From Flavobacterium pectinovorum (lineage in GTDB: Bacteria; Bacteroidota; Bacteroidia; Flavobacteriales; Flavobacteriaceae), in assembly GCF_006438875.1 (NCBI RefSeq), contig NZ_RCZH01000008.1, positions 1 to 64,000 of the forward strand: a stretch of 64,000 nucleotides of DNA, written 5' to 3'. Positions within the stretch are counted from its first letter, which is position 1, and each line of letters starts with the position of its first letter. The notes under the pieces were generated by a model, which saw only the letters and a program-made list of their open reading frames with translations, was not told the origin of the DNA and searched no databases. Made by a program: the position numbers and the translations under genes. Below are positions 30,475 to 40,600 of the stretch, piece after piece.

Positions 30475-30581
30475 CGAAGCTTCGCGAGCAAATTCCAATA
30501 TTTCTAATCCCAAATAGAAAAATTCCAAATTCCAATAAATACGAAACATTCATGGAATTTGGAATTTAAAATATTGGAATT
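30475..30581. repeat. Nested inverted repeats (REP-like) upstream of ruvB
   Basis: Outer arms aattccaatattt (30491-30503) and aaatattggaatt (30569-30581) are perfect 13-bp complements. Inner arms at 30520-30534 and 30553-30567 are perfect 15-bp complements. The core aattccaa therefore occurs four times, twice on each strand. A 10-bp palindrome cgaagcttcg sits next to it at 30475-30484. The element lies between the oxidase terminator and the ruvB promoter and encodes nothing. Confidence 0.8.
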
Positions 30582-30608
30582 TCTTAATTAGGTTTTATCC
30601 TAAAACAA

Positions 30609-30635
30609 AAAAGACCATCTTTGAGATGGTCTTTT
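30609..30635 (-). terminator. Terminator of the act-cta operon
   Basis: A 12-bp stem (30609-30620 with 30624-30635; core agaccatct/agatggtct) with a TTG loop is followed by a T-run on the minus strand. It lies 11 bp after the ctaD stop. Confidence 0.85.
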
Positions 30636-30645
30636 TAAAATATTT

Positions 30646-32448
30646 TTAGTGGTGTAAAACTTCTTCACCTTCTTTCATCGGTACATTTTGCGGTACAAAA
30701 TCTACATCGTGATTTGGGTTACTATAGTCATACGGCCAACGGTATACGTGAGGAATTTCACCTGGCCAGTTACCGTGAATATGTTCTACCGGAGTTGTCC
30801 ATTCTAATGTTGTAGATCTCCATGGATTTTGAATCGCTTTCTTACCGTAGAAAATACTACTAAAGAAGTTGTACAAGAATACCAATTGGAAAGCTCCTCC
30901 TACAAGAGCAAATGTTGTAATTAAAACATTCACATTTTGTAAATCATCAAATAATGGAAAGTTTGTGTTTGTATAATAACGTCTTGGTAAACCAGCTAAT
31001 CCAATAAAGTGCATTGGAAAGAATACTCCATAAGCACAAACCGCTGTTACCCAAAAGTGAATATAACCTAAGTTTTTGTTTAACATTCTTCCGTACATTT
31101 TAGGGAACCAGTGGTAGATACCAGCGAACATTCCGTAAAGTGCAGAGATACCCATTACTAAGTGAAAGTGAGCAATTACGAAGTAAGTATCGTGAACGTT
31201 AATATCTAAAGTACTATCTCCTAAGATGATTCCCGTTAAACCTCCAGTGATGAAAGTAGAAACCATTCCGATAGAGAATAACATTGCAGGGTTAAATTGT
31301 AGGTTACCTTTCCATAAAGTTGTAATCCAGTTGAACGCTTTTACAGCAGATGGAATTGCAATCAATAAAGTGGTAAAGGTAAATACAGATCCTAAGAAAG
31401 GATTCATACCTGAAATAAACATGTGGTGACCCCAAACAATTGTCGATAAAAATGCAATTGCAAGAACTGACATAATCATCGCTCTGTATCCAAAGATTGG
31501 TTTACGAGAATTCGTAGCCATAATTTCAGAAACAAGACCCATCGCTGGTAAGATTACAATATAAACCTCAGGGTGTCCTAAGAACCAGAATAAGTGTTCG
31601 AACAATACTGGAGAACCACCTTGGTAATGTAAAACCTCTCCTGCAATATAGATATCAGATAAGAAGAATGAAGTACCAAAACTTCTATCAAAAATCAATA
31701 ATAAAGCAGCAGATAACAATACAGGGAATGAAATAACACCAATGATAGCTGTTACGAAAAATGTCCAGATTGTAAGAGGAAGTCTAGTCATAGACATTCC
31801 TTTAGTTCTTAAGTTAATAACAGTTACGATGTAATTTAAAGATCCCATTAAAGAAGATGCGATAAAGATAGCCATTGAAACTAACCATAAAGTCATACCT
31901 GTTCCAGAACCTGGAATCGCTTGTGGTAAAGCACTTAATGGCGGGTAAATTGTCCAACCTGCAGAAGCTGGTCCAGCTTCAACGAACAATGAACTTAACA
32001 TGATTACAGCAGATAAGAAAAACAACCAGTATGAAATCATATTCATAAAACCAGAAGCCATATCTCTTGCTCCAATTTGAAGCGGAATAAGTAAGTTACT
32101 AAACGTTCCACTTAAACCGGCTGTCAGTACAAAGAATACCATGATGGTACCGTGAATTGTTACTAAAGCCAAATAAATATCATTTGCCATTACACCATCA
32201 GGCGCAAATTTATCTCCTAATAAAACATTAAAGATCTTGAAAGACTCTTCTGGCCATGCTAATTGCATTCTGAAAAGCAAGGACATTGCAATACCAATAA
32301 CTCCCATAATAATACCGGTAAGTAAGTATTGCTTAGCAATCATTTTGTGATCAATACTAAAGATATATTTAGTAATGAACGTGTCTTTATGATGATGTTC
32401 GTGCTCGTGATCGTGTCCGTGATCGTGATCGTGCGCTTCTGCTGACAT
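30646..32448 (-). CDS. ctaD: Cytochrome c oxidase subunit I
   Basis: 600 residues. This is the catalytic subunit of the aa3-type oxidase (also called coxA), reducing O2 to water at haem a3/CuB and pumping protons in the inner membrane. Visible are HGTIMVFFV (haem a ligand His), GHPEVYIVILPAMG (CuB His and Tyr region), WGHHMF (CuB histidine pair) and HDTYFVIAHFHLVMG (haem ligands), within about 12 membrane segments. The N-terminus carries a histidine/aspartate-rich segment (residues about 5-22: HDHDHGHDHEHEHHHKD) not found in ordinary subunit I proteins. It is last in the actABCDEF-ctaCD operon, just before the terminator. Confidence 0.96.
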   Translation of the reverse strand: MSAEAHDHDHGHDHEHEHHHKDTFITKYIFSIDHKMIAKQYLLTGIIMGVIGIAMSLLFRMQLAWPEESFKIFNVLLGDKFAPDGVMANDIYLALVTIHGTIMVFFVLTAGLSGTFSNLLIPLQIGARDMASGFMNMISYWLFFLSAVIMLSSLFVEAGPASAGWTIYPPLSALPQAIPGSGTGMTLWLVSMAIFIASSLMGSLNYIVTVINLRTKGMSMTRLPLTIWTFFVTAIIGVISFPVLLSAALLLIFDRSFGTSFFLSDIYIAGEVLHYQGGSPVLFEHLFWFLGHPEVYIVILPAMGLVSEIMATNSRKPIFGYRAMIMSVLAIAFLSTIVWGHHMFISGMNPFLGSVFTFTTLLIAIPSAVKAFNWITTLWKGNLQFNPAMLFSIGMVSTFITGGLTGIILGDSTLDINVHDTYFVIAHFHLVMGISALYGMFAGIYHWFPKMYGRMLNKNLGYIHFWVTAVCAYGVFFPMHFIGLAGLPRRYYTNTNFPLFDDLQNVNVLITTFALVGGAFQLVFLYNFFSSIFYGKKAIQNPWRSTTLEWTTPVEHIHGNWPGEIPHVYRWPYDYSNPNHDVDFVPQNVPMKEGEEVLHH

Positions 32449-32479
32449 ATATGTGTACTTTAAATTTTCTTAATAAATA

Positions 32480-33670
32480 TTATTTCATAGTAACTTTAGC
32501 TACAACTGCTTTTACGGTATCAATAACCGCTTTTACAGTATCTTTAGCAGTACTATCTGTAGTAGCTTTTGCTCCTTCTGCTTCAGCTGGTTTTTTAGCA
32601 GCTTCAGCCGCTTTAATATCCTGAGCTAAAGTAGTTTTTTCGCTTAACCATTTTTTATAATCTTCCGGAGTATCAACAACCACTTTCATTTGCATGTTGT
32701 AGTGAGAAGCTCCACAAATTTTATTACATAATAATAAATAATCAAATGTATAAGGATCTAAAGCTGTACCACCTTTTGCAACTAACTCAATGCTTTTTTC
32801 AGCTCTAAGTTTGTTGATGTTTGCAACTTTCTCAATCATAAAAGGTAAATCTCTATATTCAGAAGTTGTATAAGTTGGAATAAAAGCAAATTCCGTAACC
32901 ATTCCGGGAACACAGTTCATCTGCGCTCTAAAGTGAGGCATATAAGCTGAGTGTAATACGTCTTGAGAACGCATTTTGAAATGTATCTTTTTACCTTTTG
33001 GAATATGTAATTCAGAAACTACAATATCATCCTGAGCATTAGGATCTGACATGTCAACTCCTAAAGTATTGATACCTTCAATTAAACGTACGTTAGCTTT
33101 TCCTAAGACATTGTCTTGTCCGGCATATCTTGCAGTCCATTTAAATTGTTGAGCATATAATTCAATTTCAATTACATCTTCATCTTTATCAATAAACATA
33201 ATGTTGTTCCAAGCATATAATCCATAAAGAATCAAACAAGCTAAAACTACAGATGGAATAATACTCCAAAGCGCTTCTAATTTATTGCTATCAGCAAAAA
33301 ATAACGCTTTTCTATCTTTATGTCCTCTATTTTTAAAAGAAAACCAGTATAATAATCCTTGTGTAATAAATTGAACTACAAAAATCAAAACCCAAGTAAT
33401 ATTCATCAAACTATCTACTAAAATTCCATGCTCAGAAGCAGGAGTATGAAGTGCTAAATTACCCCATTTTAGTAAACCGTAAATCGTAAATATGTAGATG
33501 AAAGCTAAAAAGCCAAACATCACATATCCCTGAATATTATTATCATTATCTGATGCAACTTGAGAATCGTCCGAAGAAGATCCCACTTGAGTAAGATCAA
33601 ATATCTTGGTCAATTGCCATAATGCAACTGCTAATAAAACTAAAACTACAATTACCAACAAACTTGTCAT
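32480..33670 (-). CDS. ctaC: Cytochrome c oxidase subunit II
   Basis: 396 residues; also called coxB. It accepts electrons from cytochrome c through the binuclear CuA centre and passes them to subunit I. CuA ligands are visible in DVLHSAYMPH and in CNKICGASHYNM (Cys315, Cys319, His323, Met326). The N-terminal part contains about four hydrophobic segments rather than the usual two. The last about 50 residues are an Ala/Lys/Thr-rich tail (AAEAAKKPAEAEGAK and onwards). Both additions fit the modified oxidase described for the Flavobacterium johnsoniae complex III-oxidase supercomplex. It lies 31 bp upstream of ctaD. Confidence 0.95.
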   Translation of the reverse strand: MTSLLVIVVLVLLAVALWQLTKIFDLTQVGSSSDDSQVASDNDNNIQGYVMFGFLAFIYIFTIYGLLKWGNLALHTPASEHGILVDSLMNITWVLIFVVQFITQGLLYWFSFKNRGHKDRKALFFADSNKLEALWSIIPSVVLACLILYGLYAWNNIMFIDKDEDVIEIELYAQQFKWTARYAGQDNVLGKANVRLIEGINTLGVDMSDPNAQDDIVVSELHIPKGKKIHFKMRSQDVLHSAYMPHFRAQMNCVPGMVTEFAFIPTYTTSEYRDLPFMIEKVANINKLRAEKSIELVAKGGTALDPYTFDYLLLCNKICGASHYNMQMKVVVDTPEDYKKWLSEKTTLAQDIKAAEAAKKPAEAEGAKATTDSTAKDTVKAVIDTVKAVVAKVTMK

Positions 33671-33689
33671 CTGTTTATTTCTTTAAATA

Positions 33690-35084
33690 TTAATAATGAA
33701 AATGTTTACTTTCTTCAATGAAAGGATTTCTTTTTGCTAACAGAGGAGCTTTAGTTAATGCAGTAAATACTACAAAAATAAACAATCCTAAGAAGAAAAG
33801 AATAGATGCAATTTCAGGAACTCCAATAAACCATTTATCTCCAACTGTACCAGGCATAATCATATTAAAGAAATCTACATAGTGACCTAGTAAGATAACA
33901 ACACCAGCCATCACAATAACCCAGCTAAGACGTTTAAAGTCTGTATTGATTAATATTAATAATGGGAATACGAAGTTCATAACTACAGCACCAAAAAATG
34001 GTAAGTTATATAATTGAATTCTTGTTATGAAATAAGTTACTTCTTCCGGAATATTAGCATACCAAATCAACATGAATTGTGAGAACCATAAATAAGTCCA
34101 GAAAACACTGATACCAAACATAAATTTAGCTAAATCGTGAATGTGGCTTGTATTTACATACTCTAAATATCCTTTTGATTTTAAATACACAGTAACTAAT
34201 GCGATTGCAGTAATACCACTTACAAAGAAAGAAGCAAATACATACCATCCAAATAAAGTACTGAACCAGTGTGGGTCGATTGACATAATCCAATCCCAAG
34301 ACATAATAGATTCAGATACAATAAAGAATACTAAGAAACCAGCAGTTAACTTAAAGTTCTTTTTGTAATATAGATCATCATTGGCATCATCTTGAGCTAA
34401 ACAGTTTTTTCTTGAATAGTAACGGTATAAATTCCATCCTATTAAAAAGAAAGCAGCTCTAACAATCCAGAAAGGAAAGTTTAAGTAACCTGCTTTACCA
34501 GCAATCATTTTATCGTAGTTTGCACTATTTGGATCCGTTACTCCCTCACCTAACCACACAAATATATGATTAAAGTGTAATCCACAAAGAATTAAAATAA
34601 TAAAGAAAATAATAGAACCAACGGGCAAATAAGCTGTGATTCCCTGCATTACTCTAAATAAAACCGGAGACCAACCTGCTTGAGCAACTTGTTGAATGGC
34701 ATAAAATGCTAAAGTTCCCATAGAAAGCAGCAAGAAGAAAATACAAGCAACATATAAAGCAGACCAAGGCTTATTTTGCAATTGGTGCAATACATGAGTT
34801 AAATGTTCTTTATGCTCATCAACAGCATTAACTTTTGCGTGTTCACCACCATTGTGAGATTCATCTGAGGCTTCAGAAGCTTCGTGATGTCCAGCTTCTT
34901 GATGTGAAGTTTCTGCTGTAGCTTCATGTGCAGCACCATGAGATCCATGTGCATCTGCAGCTAGAATTTTCTCAACTTCTTGAATATCTTTAGGAGCAGT
35001 TAAAAAACCATATCCAATTCCTAATATACCAAGGGCCATTAGGATGATAGAAAAAGTTTTTAATTTACTTGAAAATGTATACAT
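33690..35084 (-). CDS. actF: Alternative complex III membrane subunit ActF
   Basis: 464 residues from the ATG at 35084 (MYTFSSKLK); a TTG nine codons upstream was not used because the ATG fits better and precedes the first membrane helix. ActF is a polytopic relative of ActC in the quinol:cytochrome c oxidoreductase and shows about ten hydrophobic segments. Between the first and second helices lies a soluble histidine/glutamate-rich insert (about residues 35-90: HGSHGAAHEA, HHEASEASDESH, EHKEHLTH). It follows actE by 27 bp and precedes ctaC. The family assignment rests on operon order and membrane layout. Confidence 0.9.
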   Translation of the reverse strand: MYTFSSKLKTFSIILMALGILGIGYGFLTAPKDIQEVEKILAADAHGSHGAAHEATAETSHQEAGHHEASEASDESHNGGEHAKVNAVDEHKEHLTHVLHQLQNKPWSALYVACIFFLLLSMGTLAFYAIQQVAQAGWSPVLFRVMQGITAYLPVGSIIFFIILILCGLHFNHIFVWLGEGVTDPNSANYDKMIAGKAGYLNFPFWIVRAAFFLIGWNLYRYYSRKNCLAQDDANDDLYYKKNFKLTAGFLVFFIVSESIMSWDWIMSIDPHWFSTLFGWYVFASFFVSGITAIALVTVYLKSKGYLEYVNTSHIHDLAKFMFGISVFWTYLWFSQFMLIWYANIPEEVTYFITRIQLYNLPFFGAVVMNFVFPLLILINTDFKRLSWVIVMAGVVILLGHYVDFFNMIMPGTVGDKWFIGVPEIASILFFLGLFIFVVFTALTKAPLLAKRNPFIEESKHFHY

Positions 35085-35111
35085 ATCTATTACGATCAGT
35101 TTGTTCAACAA

Positions 35112-35657
35112 TTATAATTGGCTTTTTAGTTTTAGAACATAGTCAGCAACTAACCAACGTTCGTGGGCACTTAATTGATTTGCATGTGAACCCATTGCAT
35201 TTAAACCATAAGTCTCAACATGAAAGATACTTCCTTCTGTGATTTCTCTGTCTTTATAGCTAGGTACTCCAAGAAATTTTTCTCTTTCAACCAATTTACC
35301 TTTACCGTTTCCAGCTGCACCATGACAACTGATACAGTAAATTTCGAAAAGTTCTTTTCCTTTTCCGGAATTTCTTTCGATAGAATCCAAAGGTGATTTT
35401 AAATTAGCTTTAGCCAATTCATAACCAGCAGTTGAATTTTCATATTCATAAGGCTCAAAACCTCTATTGATAGTTCCTGCCACAGGAAGCTGTCCTTCTT
35501 TTCCTCCTTTAAATATTTTTGCTTCTGAATAGGTTTCATAACCTACAGACTCATACATATTAGGGAAATACTGATAGTTTGGTGCCGAATTATTGTGGCA
35601 AGATGAAACTAAAATAGTTATACCAACTAAAAGTGTTATTTTATATATCCTTTTCAT
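35112..35657 (-). CDS. actE: Alternative complex III monohaem cytochrome c lipoprotein ActE
   Basis: 181 residues. The N-terminus is a lipoprotein signal with lipobox VSSC (Cys20), consistent with the acylated anchor known for this subunit. One haem c motif, CISCH, and a later methionine (GLNAMGSHANQLS) form a single cytochrome c domain in the C-terminal half. Known role: part of the haem wire carrying electrons from ActB/ActA to the oxidase on the periplasmic side. It sits between actD and actF with short gaps. Confidence 0.94.
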   Translation of the reverse strand: MKRIYKITLLVGITILVSSCHNNSAPNYQYFPNMYESVGYETYSEAKIFKGGKEGQLPVAGTINRGFEPYEYENSTAGYELAKANLKSPLDSIERNSGKGKELFEIYCISCHGAAGNGKGKLVEREKFLGVPSYKDREITEGSIFHVETYGLNAMGSHANQLSAHERWLVADYVLKLKSQL

Positions 35658-35665
35658 AGCTACAA

Positions 35666-36190
35666 TTAATTCTTTTCAATTACTTTAACTTCAACAGCTC
35701 CTGTACTTTCGAAAAAAGAAACTAGTTCTGCTTCGTTATCATTTACAGCAACTTCCATTAAAAAATGGTCATCTGTTGTTCTTACATCAGGATTTTCAGC
35801 TTCTTTGAATGGCCATAATCTACTTCTCATATAAAAAGTAATAACCATTAAGTGAGCAGCAAAAAATACTGTCATTTCAAACATAATCGGCACAAATGCA
35901 GGCATATTCTGAATGAAACTGAAACTTGGTTTTCCACCAATATCTTGTGGCCAATCATGAATCATGATATAACTCATCATGGTAGTTGCAACAGAAATAC
36001 CAACACATCCATATAAAAATGCACAAATTGCTAATCTTGTTGGCGCTAAACCCATAGCTTTATCCAATCCGTGAACTGGGAATGGAGTAAAAACTTCTTC
36101 AATATGATGATGAGCAGCTCTGGTTTTCTTTACTGCATCCATCAAAATATCATCGTCATTATAAATGGCGTATATTACTTTATTACTCAT
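35666..36190 (-). CDS. actD: Alternative complex III subunit ActD (DUF3341)
   Basis: 174 residues, typical for DUF3341. It starts with a cytoplasmic-type domain (VIYAIYNDDDILMDAVKKT, FTPFPVHGLDKAMGL), then two membrane helices (about residues 50-78 and 100-128). It is a structural subunit of alternative complex III with no cofactor motif. Its ATG lies inside the end of actC (8-bp overlap, 36183-36190), which indicates translational coupling. Confidence 0.94.
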   Translation of the reverse strand: MSNKVIYAIYNDDDILMDAVKKTRAAHHHIEEVFTPFPVHGLDKAMGLAPTRLAICAFLYGCVGISVATTMMSYIMIHDWPQDIGGKPSFSFIQNMPAFVPIMFEMTVFFAAHLMVITFYMRSRLWPFKEAENPDVRTTDDHFLMEVAVNDNEAELVSFFESTGAVEVKVIEKN

Positions 36191-37583
36191 GATGTGAATC
36201 TTTATTTGCTCTTTCTCTAATGTAATTATCTCCTGTTCCTTTCAAAATTGTTTTAACCTCTGCCTGAGCAATTACAGGGAATGTTCTAGAGTATAATAAA
36301 AACAATACGAAGAAGAAACCAATTGTTCCAATGAAAATTCCAATATCAACAAATGTTGGTGAGAACATTGTCCAAGAAGATGGAAGGTAATCTCTATGTA
36401 AAGAAGTAACAATAATTACGAATCTTTCGAACCACATTCCGATGTTTACAACAATCGAAATAATAAATGAGAACAGGATACTTGTTCTTAATTTCTTGAA
36501 CCACATAAATTGTGGAGAGAAAACGTTACAAGTCATCATTGACCAATACGCCCACCAGTAAGGTCCGGTAGCTCTGTTTAAGAAAGCATATTGTTCGTAT
36601 TCTACTCCTGAATACCAAGCTACAAATAACTCAGTAATATAAGCTACACCAACAATAGAACCTGTAATCATGATTACAATGTTCATTAATTCGATATGCT
36701 GTACTGTAATGTAAGCTTCAAGATTAGAAACTTTTCTCATAACGATCAACAATGTGTTTACCATCGCAAATCCTGAGAATACCGCTCCAGCAACGAAGTA
36801 TGGAGGGAAAATTGTTGTATGCCATCCCGGAATTACAGAAGTAGCAAAGTCCATCGATACAATCGTGTGTACAGAAAGTACAAGAGGAGTAGCTAAACCA
36901 GCTAATACTAATGATACTTCTTCAAAACGTTGCCAATCTTTGGCTCTACCGCTCCATCCAAAACTTAGGATAGAATAAACTCTTTTTGTAAAAGGAGTTA
37001 CCGCTCTATCACGCAGCATTGCAAAGTCAGGCAATAAACCAGTCCACCAGAAAACTAATGATACCGAAAGATACGTTGAAATTGCGAACACATCCCAAAG
37101 CAATGGTGAGTTAAAGTTTACCCATAAAGATCCAAATTGATTTGGAATAGGTAAAACCCAGTATGCTAACCATGGACGTCCCATGTGAATAATTGGAAAT
37201 AAACCTGCTTGAACTACTGAAAAGATAGTCATAGCTTCTGCAGAACGGTTAATAGCCATTCTCCAACGTTGACGGAAAAGTAATAATACCGCAGAAATTA
37301 ATGTTCCGGCGTGACCAATACCAACCCACCAAACGAAGTTCGTGATATCCCAAGCCCAACCAACTGTTTTATTTAATCCCCATGTTCCGATACCGGTAGA
37401 TACGGTGTAAATTATACAACCTAACCCCCAAAGGAAGGCTATTAATGCGATTGAAAATACAATCCACCATTGTTTGTTTGCAGGCCCCTCAACAGGTGCA
37501 GCTACATCTACAGTTACATCGTGATAAGATTTATCACCTATAACTAAAGGTTTTCTAATGGGTGCTTCGTAGTGAGACGACAT
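36183..37583 (-). CDS. actC: Alternative complex III quinol-binding membrane subunit ActC (NrfD-like)
   Basis: 466 residues with about ten membrane helices. ActC belongs to the NrfD/PsrC group and is the menaquinol oxidation subunit facing ActB. Recognisable motifs are WWVGIGHAGTLISA and FPIIHMGRPWLAYW, which line the quinol pocket in characterised relatives, and NFNSPLLWDVFAI. It overlaps actD by 8 bp and follows actB by 35 bp. Confidence 0.95.
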   Translation of the reverse strand: MSSHYEAPIRKPLVIGDKSYHDVTVDVAAPVEGPANKQWWIVFSIALIAFLWGLGCIIYTVSTGIGTWGLNKTVGWAWDITNFVWWVGIGHAGTLISAVLLLFRQRWRMAINRSAEAMTIFSVVQAGLFPIIHMGRPWLAYWVLPIPNQFGSLWVNFNSPLLWDVFAISTYLSVSLVFWWTGLLPDFAMLRDRAVTPFTKRVYSILSFGWSGRAKDWQRFEEVSLVLAGLATPLVLSVHTIVSMDFATSVIPGWHTTIFPPYFVAGAVFSGFAMVNTLLIVMRKVSNLEAYITVQHIELMNIVIMITGSIVGVAYITELFVAWYSGVEYEQYAFLNRATGPYWWAYWSMMTCNVFSPQFMWFKKLRTSILFSFIISIVVNIGMWFERFVIIVTSLHRDYLPSSWTMFSPTFVDIGIFIGTIGFFFVLFLLYSRTFPVIAQAEVKTILKGTGDNYIRERANKDSHHE

Positions 37584-37618
37584 AATCCTTTATATGTTTC
37601 TTAATTAATAATTTATTT

Positions 37619-40600
37619 CTAAGTATTTCTAACTTTAACATGGTAAACCACATTAGGTTTTGTTCCTACATGCTCTAATAAGTGATATGATCTTTCATCA
37701 GCAGCTAATTTAGCAACTTTACTTTCAGTATCATTAACATCACCAAATATCATTGCTCCAGAAGAACAAGCGTTAGAACAAGCTGTTTGAAATTCGCCAT
37801 CAGCAACTGGGCGACCTTCGTTTTTAGCTTTTAATTTAGTAGCTTGTGTCATTTGAATACACATTGAACATTTTTCCATAACCCCACGAGAACGAACATT
37901 TACGTCTGGATTTAATACCATACGTCCTAAATCGTCATTCATGTGGTAATCGAATTCACTGTTTTTGTTATACAAGAACCAGTTAAAACGACGCACTTTA
38001 TATGGACAGTTGTTTGCACAGTAACGAGTTCCAACACATCTGTTGTAAGCCATGTGGTTTTGACCTTCACGACCATGAGATGTTGCAGCAACTGGACAAA
38101 CTGTCTCACATGGTGCGTGATTACAGTGTTGACACATTACTGGTTGGAAAGAAACTTGTGGGTTATCTCCGGGTTTTTCCATTTCATTAAATGTAGATAA
38201 TGAACTAGACAAACCAGCAATATTTTCTTTTCTTTCGTTATCACCTGCAAAAGTGCTTTCAGAAGAATAGTATCTGTCAATACGCAACCAGTGCATATCA
38301 CGACTTCTTCTCACTTCTGCCTTACCTACAACAGGAACATTGTTCTCTGCATGACAAGCAATAACACAAGCACCACATCCAGTACAAGCATTTAAATCAA
38401 TTGAAAGGTTAAAGTGATGTCCTGTAGAACGATCAAACGATTCCCATAAATCAACTGTTGTAGCTTTTACTTCTTCGTGATCTAAAGACACCATTGGTTG
38501 TTCGTTCCAAAATTCAGCATCTCTAGTATTGAAAATTTCAAGAGTAGTTTCTTTAATAATATCTCCTCTACCCATTAATGTTTTTTGTCCCTGAACACAA
38601 GCAAACTCATGTACTCCATTTGCTTTCGCAAAAGAAACAGACTGAACACTATTGAAATTTTTATAAAAAGCGTAAGCATTTAAGCCTACAACCATTTCTT
38701 CTTTCAAAGCAGCTTTACGACCATAACCAACAGCTAAACCTAGTGTCCCAATCGCTTGTCCTGGCTGAACAATTACCGGTACATTTTCTAGTTTCACTCC
38801 ATCAGCAGTAGTAATTGTAGCATAACTTCCGTTTAAACCTCCGTTAGCAACAATTTCATTTGTCAGGCCTAATTTTTTAGCATCTGCATTCGAAACAGTA
38901 ACATAGTTATCCCAAGATACTCTTGTGATTGGATCCGGAAATTCCTGCAACCAAGGGTTGTTTGCCTGTTGTCCGTCACCCAAACCTGTTTTAGTATATA
39001 ATACTAATTCAAATTCACCAGCAGCAGCTTTTGATTTTGAAACCGCATTTGCAGCAGCAGCATAATCAACAGAACCACCAGATAATACTGTAGAACCAAG
39101 TACAAAAATACCATCATGTAAAACTTTATTCCAAGAAGAACCTGCAATAATCCCTGCTGAACTAGCTTTAAGATAATCGTAGAAACTTCCGGCAACACCA
39201 TTTAATGATAATAAAACGTCTTGAAATTGTTTTGTATTGAATATAGGACGAATAGTCGGTTGAGTTAAACTATAAGTTCCTTTTGTAATCATAACATCTC
39301 CCCAAGCTTCTAAGTAATGAGGCACTGGAGCAGCAATTGTAGTAACTGAAGCTGTTTCATCTTCTTTTAAAGAGAAAGCAACTGAAGTTTTTACTTTTTT
39401 CAATCCAGATACAAAAGAAGCTGAATCAGCTAATGTGTAAACCGGATTAATACCACTCATGATTAAAGTATGAACACTACCAGCATTCATATCTTTTATT
39501 AATTGTGATACAATCGCATTAGATCCTTTTCTAATTTGTCTTGTACCAGCCGTATTAAAAGCTTCACTAGCCAATACCTGATTGATAGCTAAAACTAATA
39601 ACTGAGCATTTTTATCATCAATTCCAGATACTAAAACTCCTTTTGAACCAGCAGCTTTTAACTGTTGAGCAGCTTTAGTAACTTCTGTTTTAAATTTGGC
39701 ATCTAAAGAAACCGGAACAGAAGCACCTGCAATAATATTATAAACTAAAACTAACGCTTGTTTTTGATCTGATGGTGTCATTGGAACACGCTTATCAGCA
39801 GCAGCTCCAGACAATGTCATATTTGATTCAAACTGAAAGTGACGAGACATTTTTCCGTTTTGAGGAATACGTCCCTGAGCATATCCAGCATCGTATCCGC
39901 CACCTTGCCAATCTCCTAAGAAATCAGCTCCAACAGAAACAATTAAAGAAGCTTTTGAAAAATCGTAATCAACAAGAGCTCTTTCTCCGTAAACGGTCTC
40001 AAATGCATCTAATGCATCAGAAGAAGAAACAGCGTCGTAAACAACGTGTTTTGCATTTGGATTTTTAGCAATAAACTCCCCTATTAATTTCTCAGTAGAT
40101 GGACTTGCTAAAGTATTTGTCAACAATACCACTTGCCCGCCTTTTGCTTTTGCATCAGCAAGACTTGACTTTAGTTTCAAATCTACAGCAGACCAGCTAC
40201 TATTTTTTCCATCCAATTTAGGCTCTTTCAAACGCATGCTATCATATAATGATAAGATAGACGCATGAATTCTAGCATTGGCTGAAAACTTAGCTCCAGA
40301 AATAGTATTGTTATCAATTTTAATTGGACGACCTTCACGAGTTTTCACTAATAAGTTAGCAAAATCAAAACCATCAAAAACAGTAGTTGCGTAATAATCC
40401 GCAACACCAGGAATGATTTGTTCCGGTTGTAACACATATGGGATAGACTTGTGAACAGGACCTTCGCAAGCAGCAAGTGTAACCGCTGCAGTACTAAATC
40501 CTACGTACTTTAAAAAGTCACGACGTGAAGTTCCAGATTGAGCTAAAGCATCTGCATTTCCTAAGAATTCTTCTGTAGGAATTTCTTCAACAAATTCGTT

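Noticed and set aside
30417..30491. RuvB N-terminal extension of 25 residues
   Set aside because: The extra residues match no RuvB and include the TATCTTTG promoter box; the ATG at 30416 gives the standard length.
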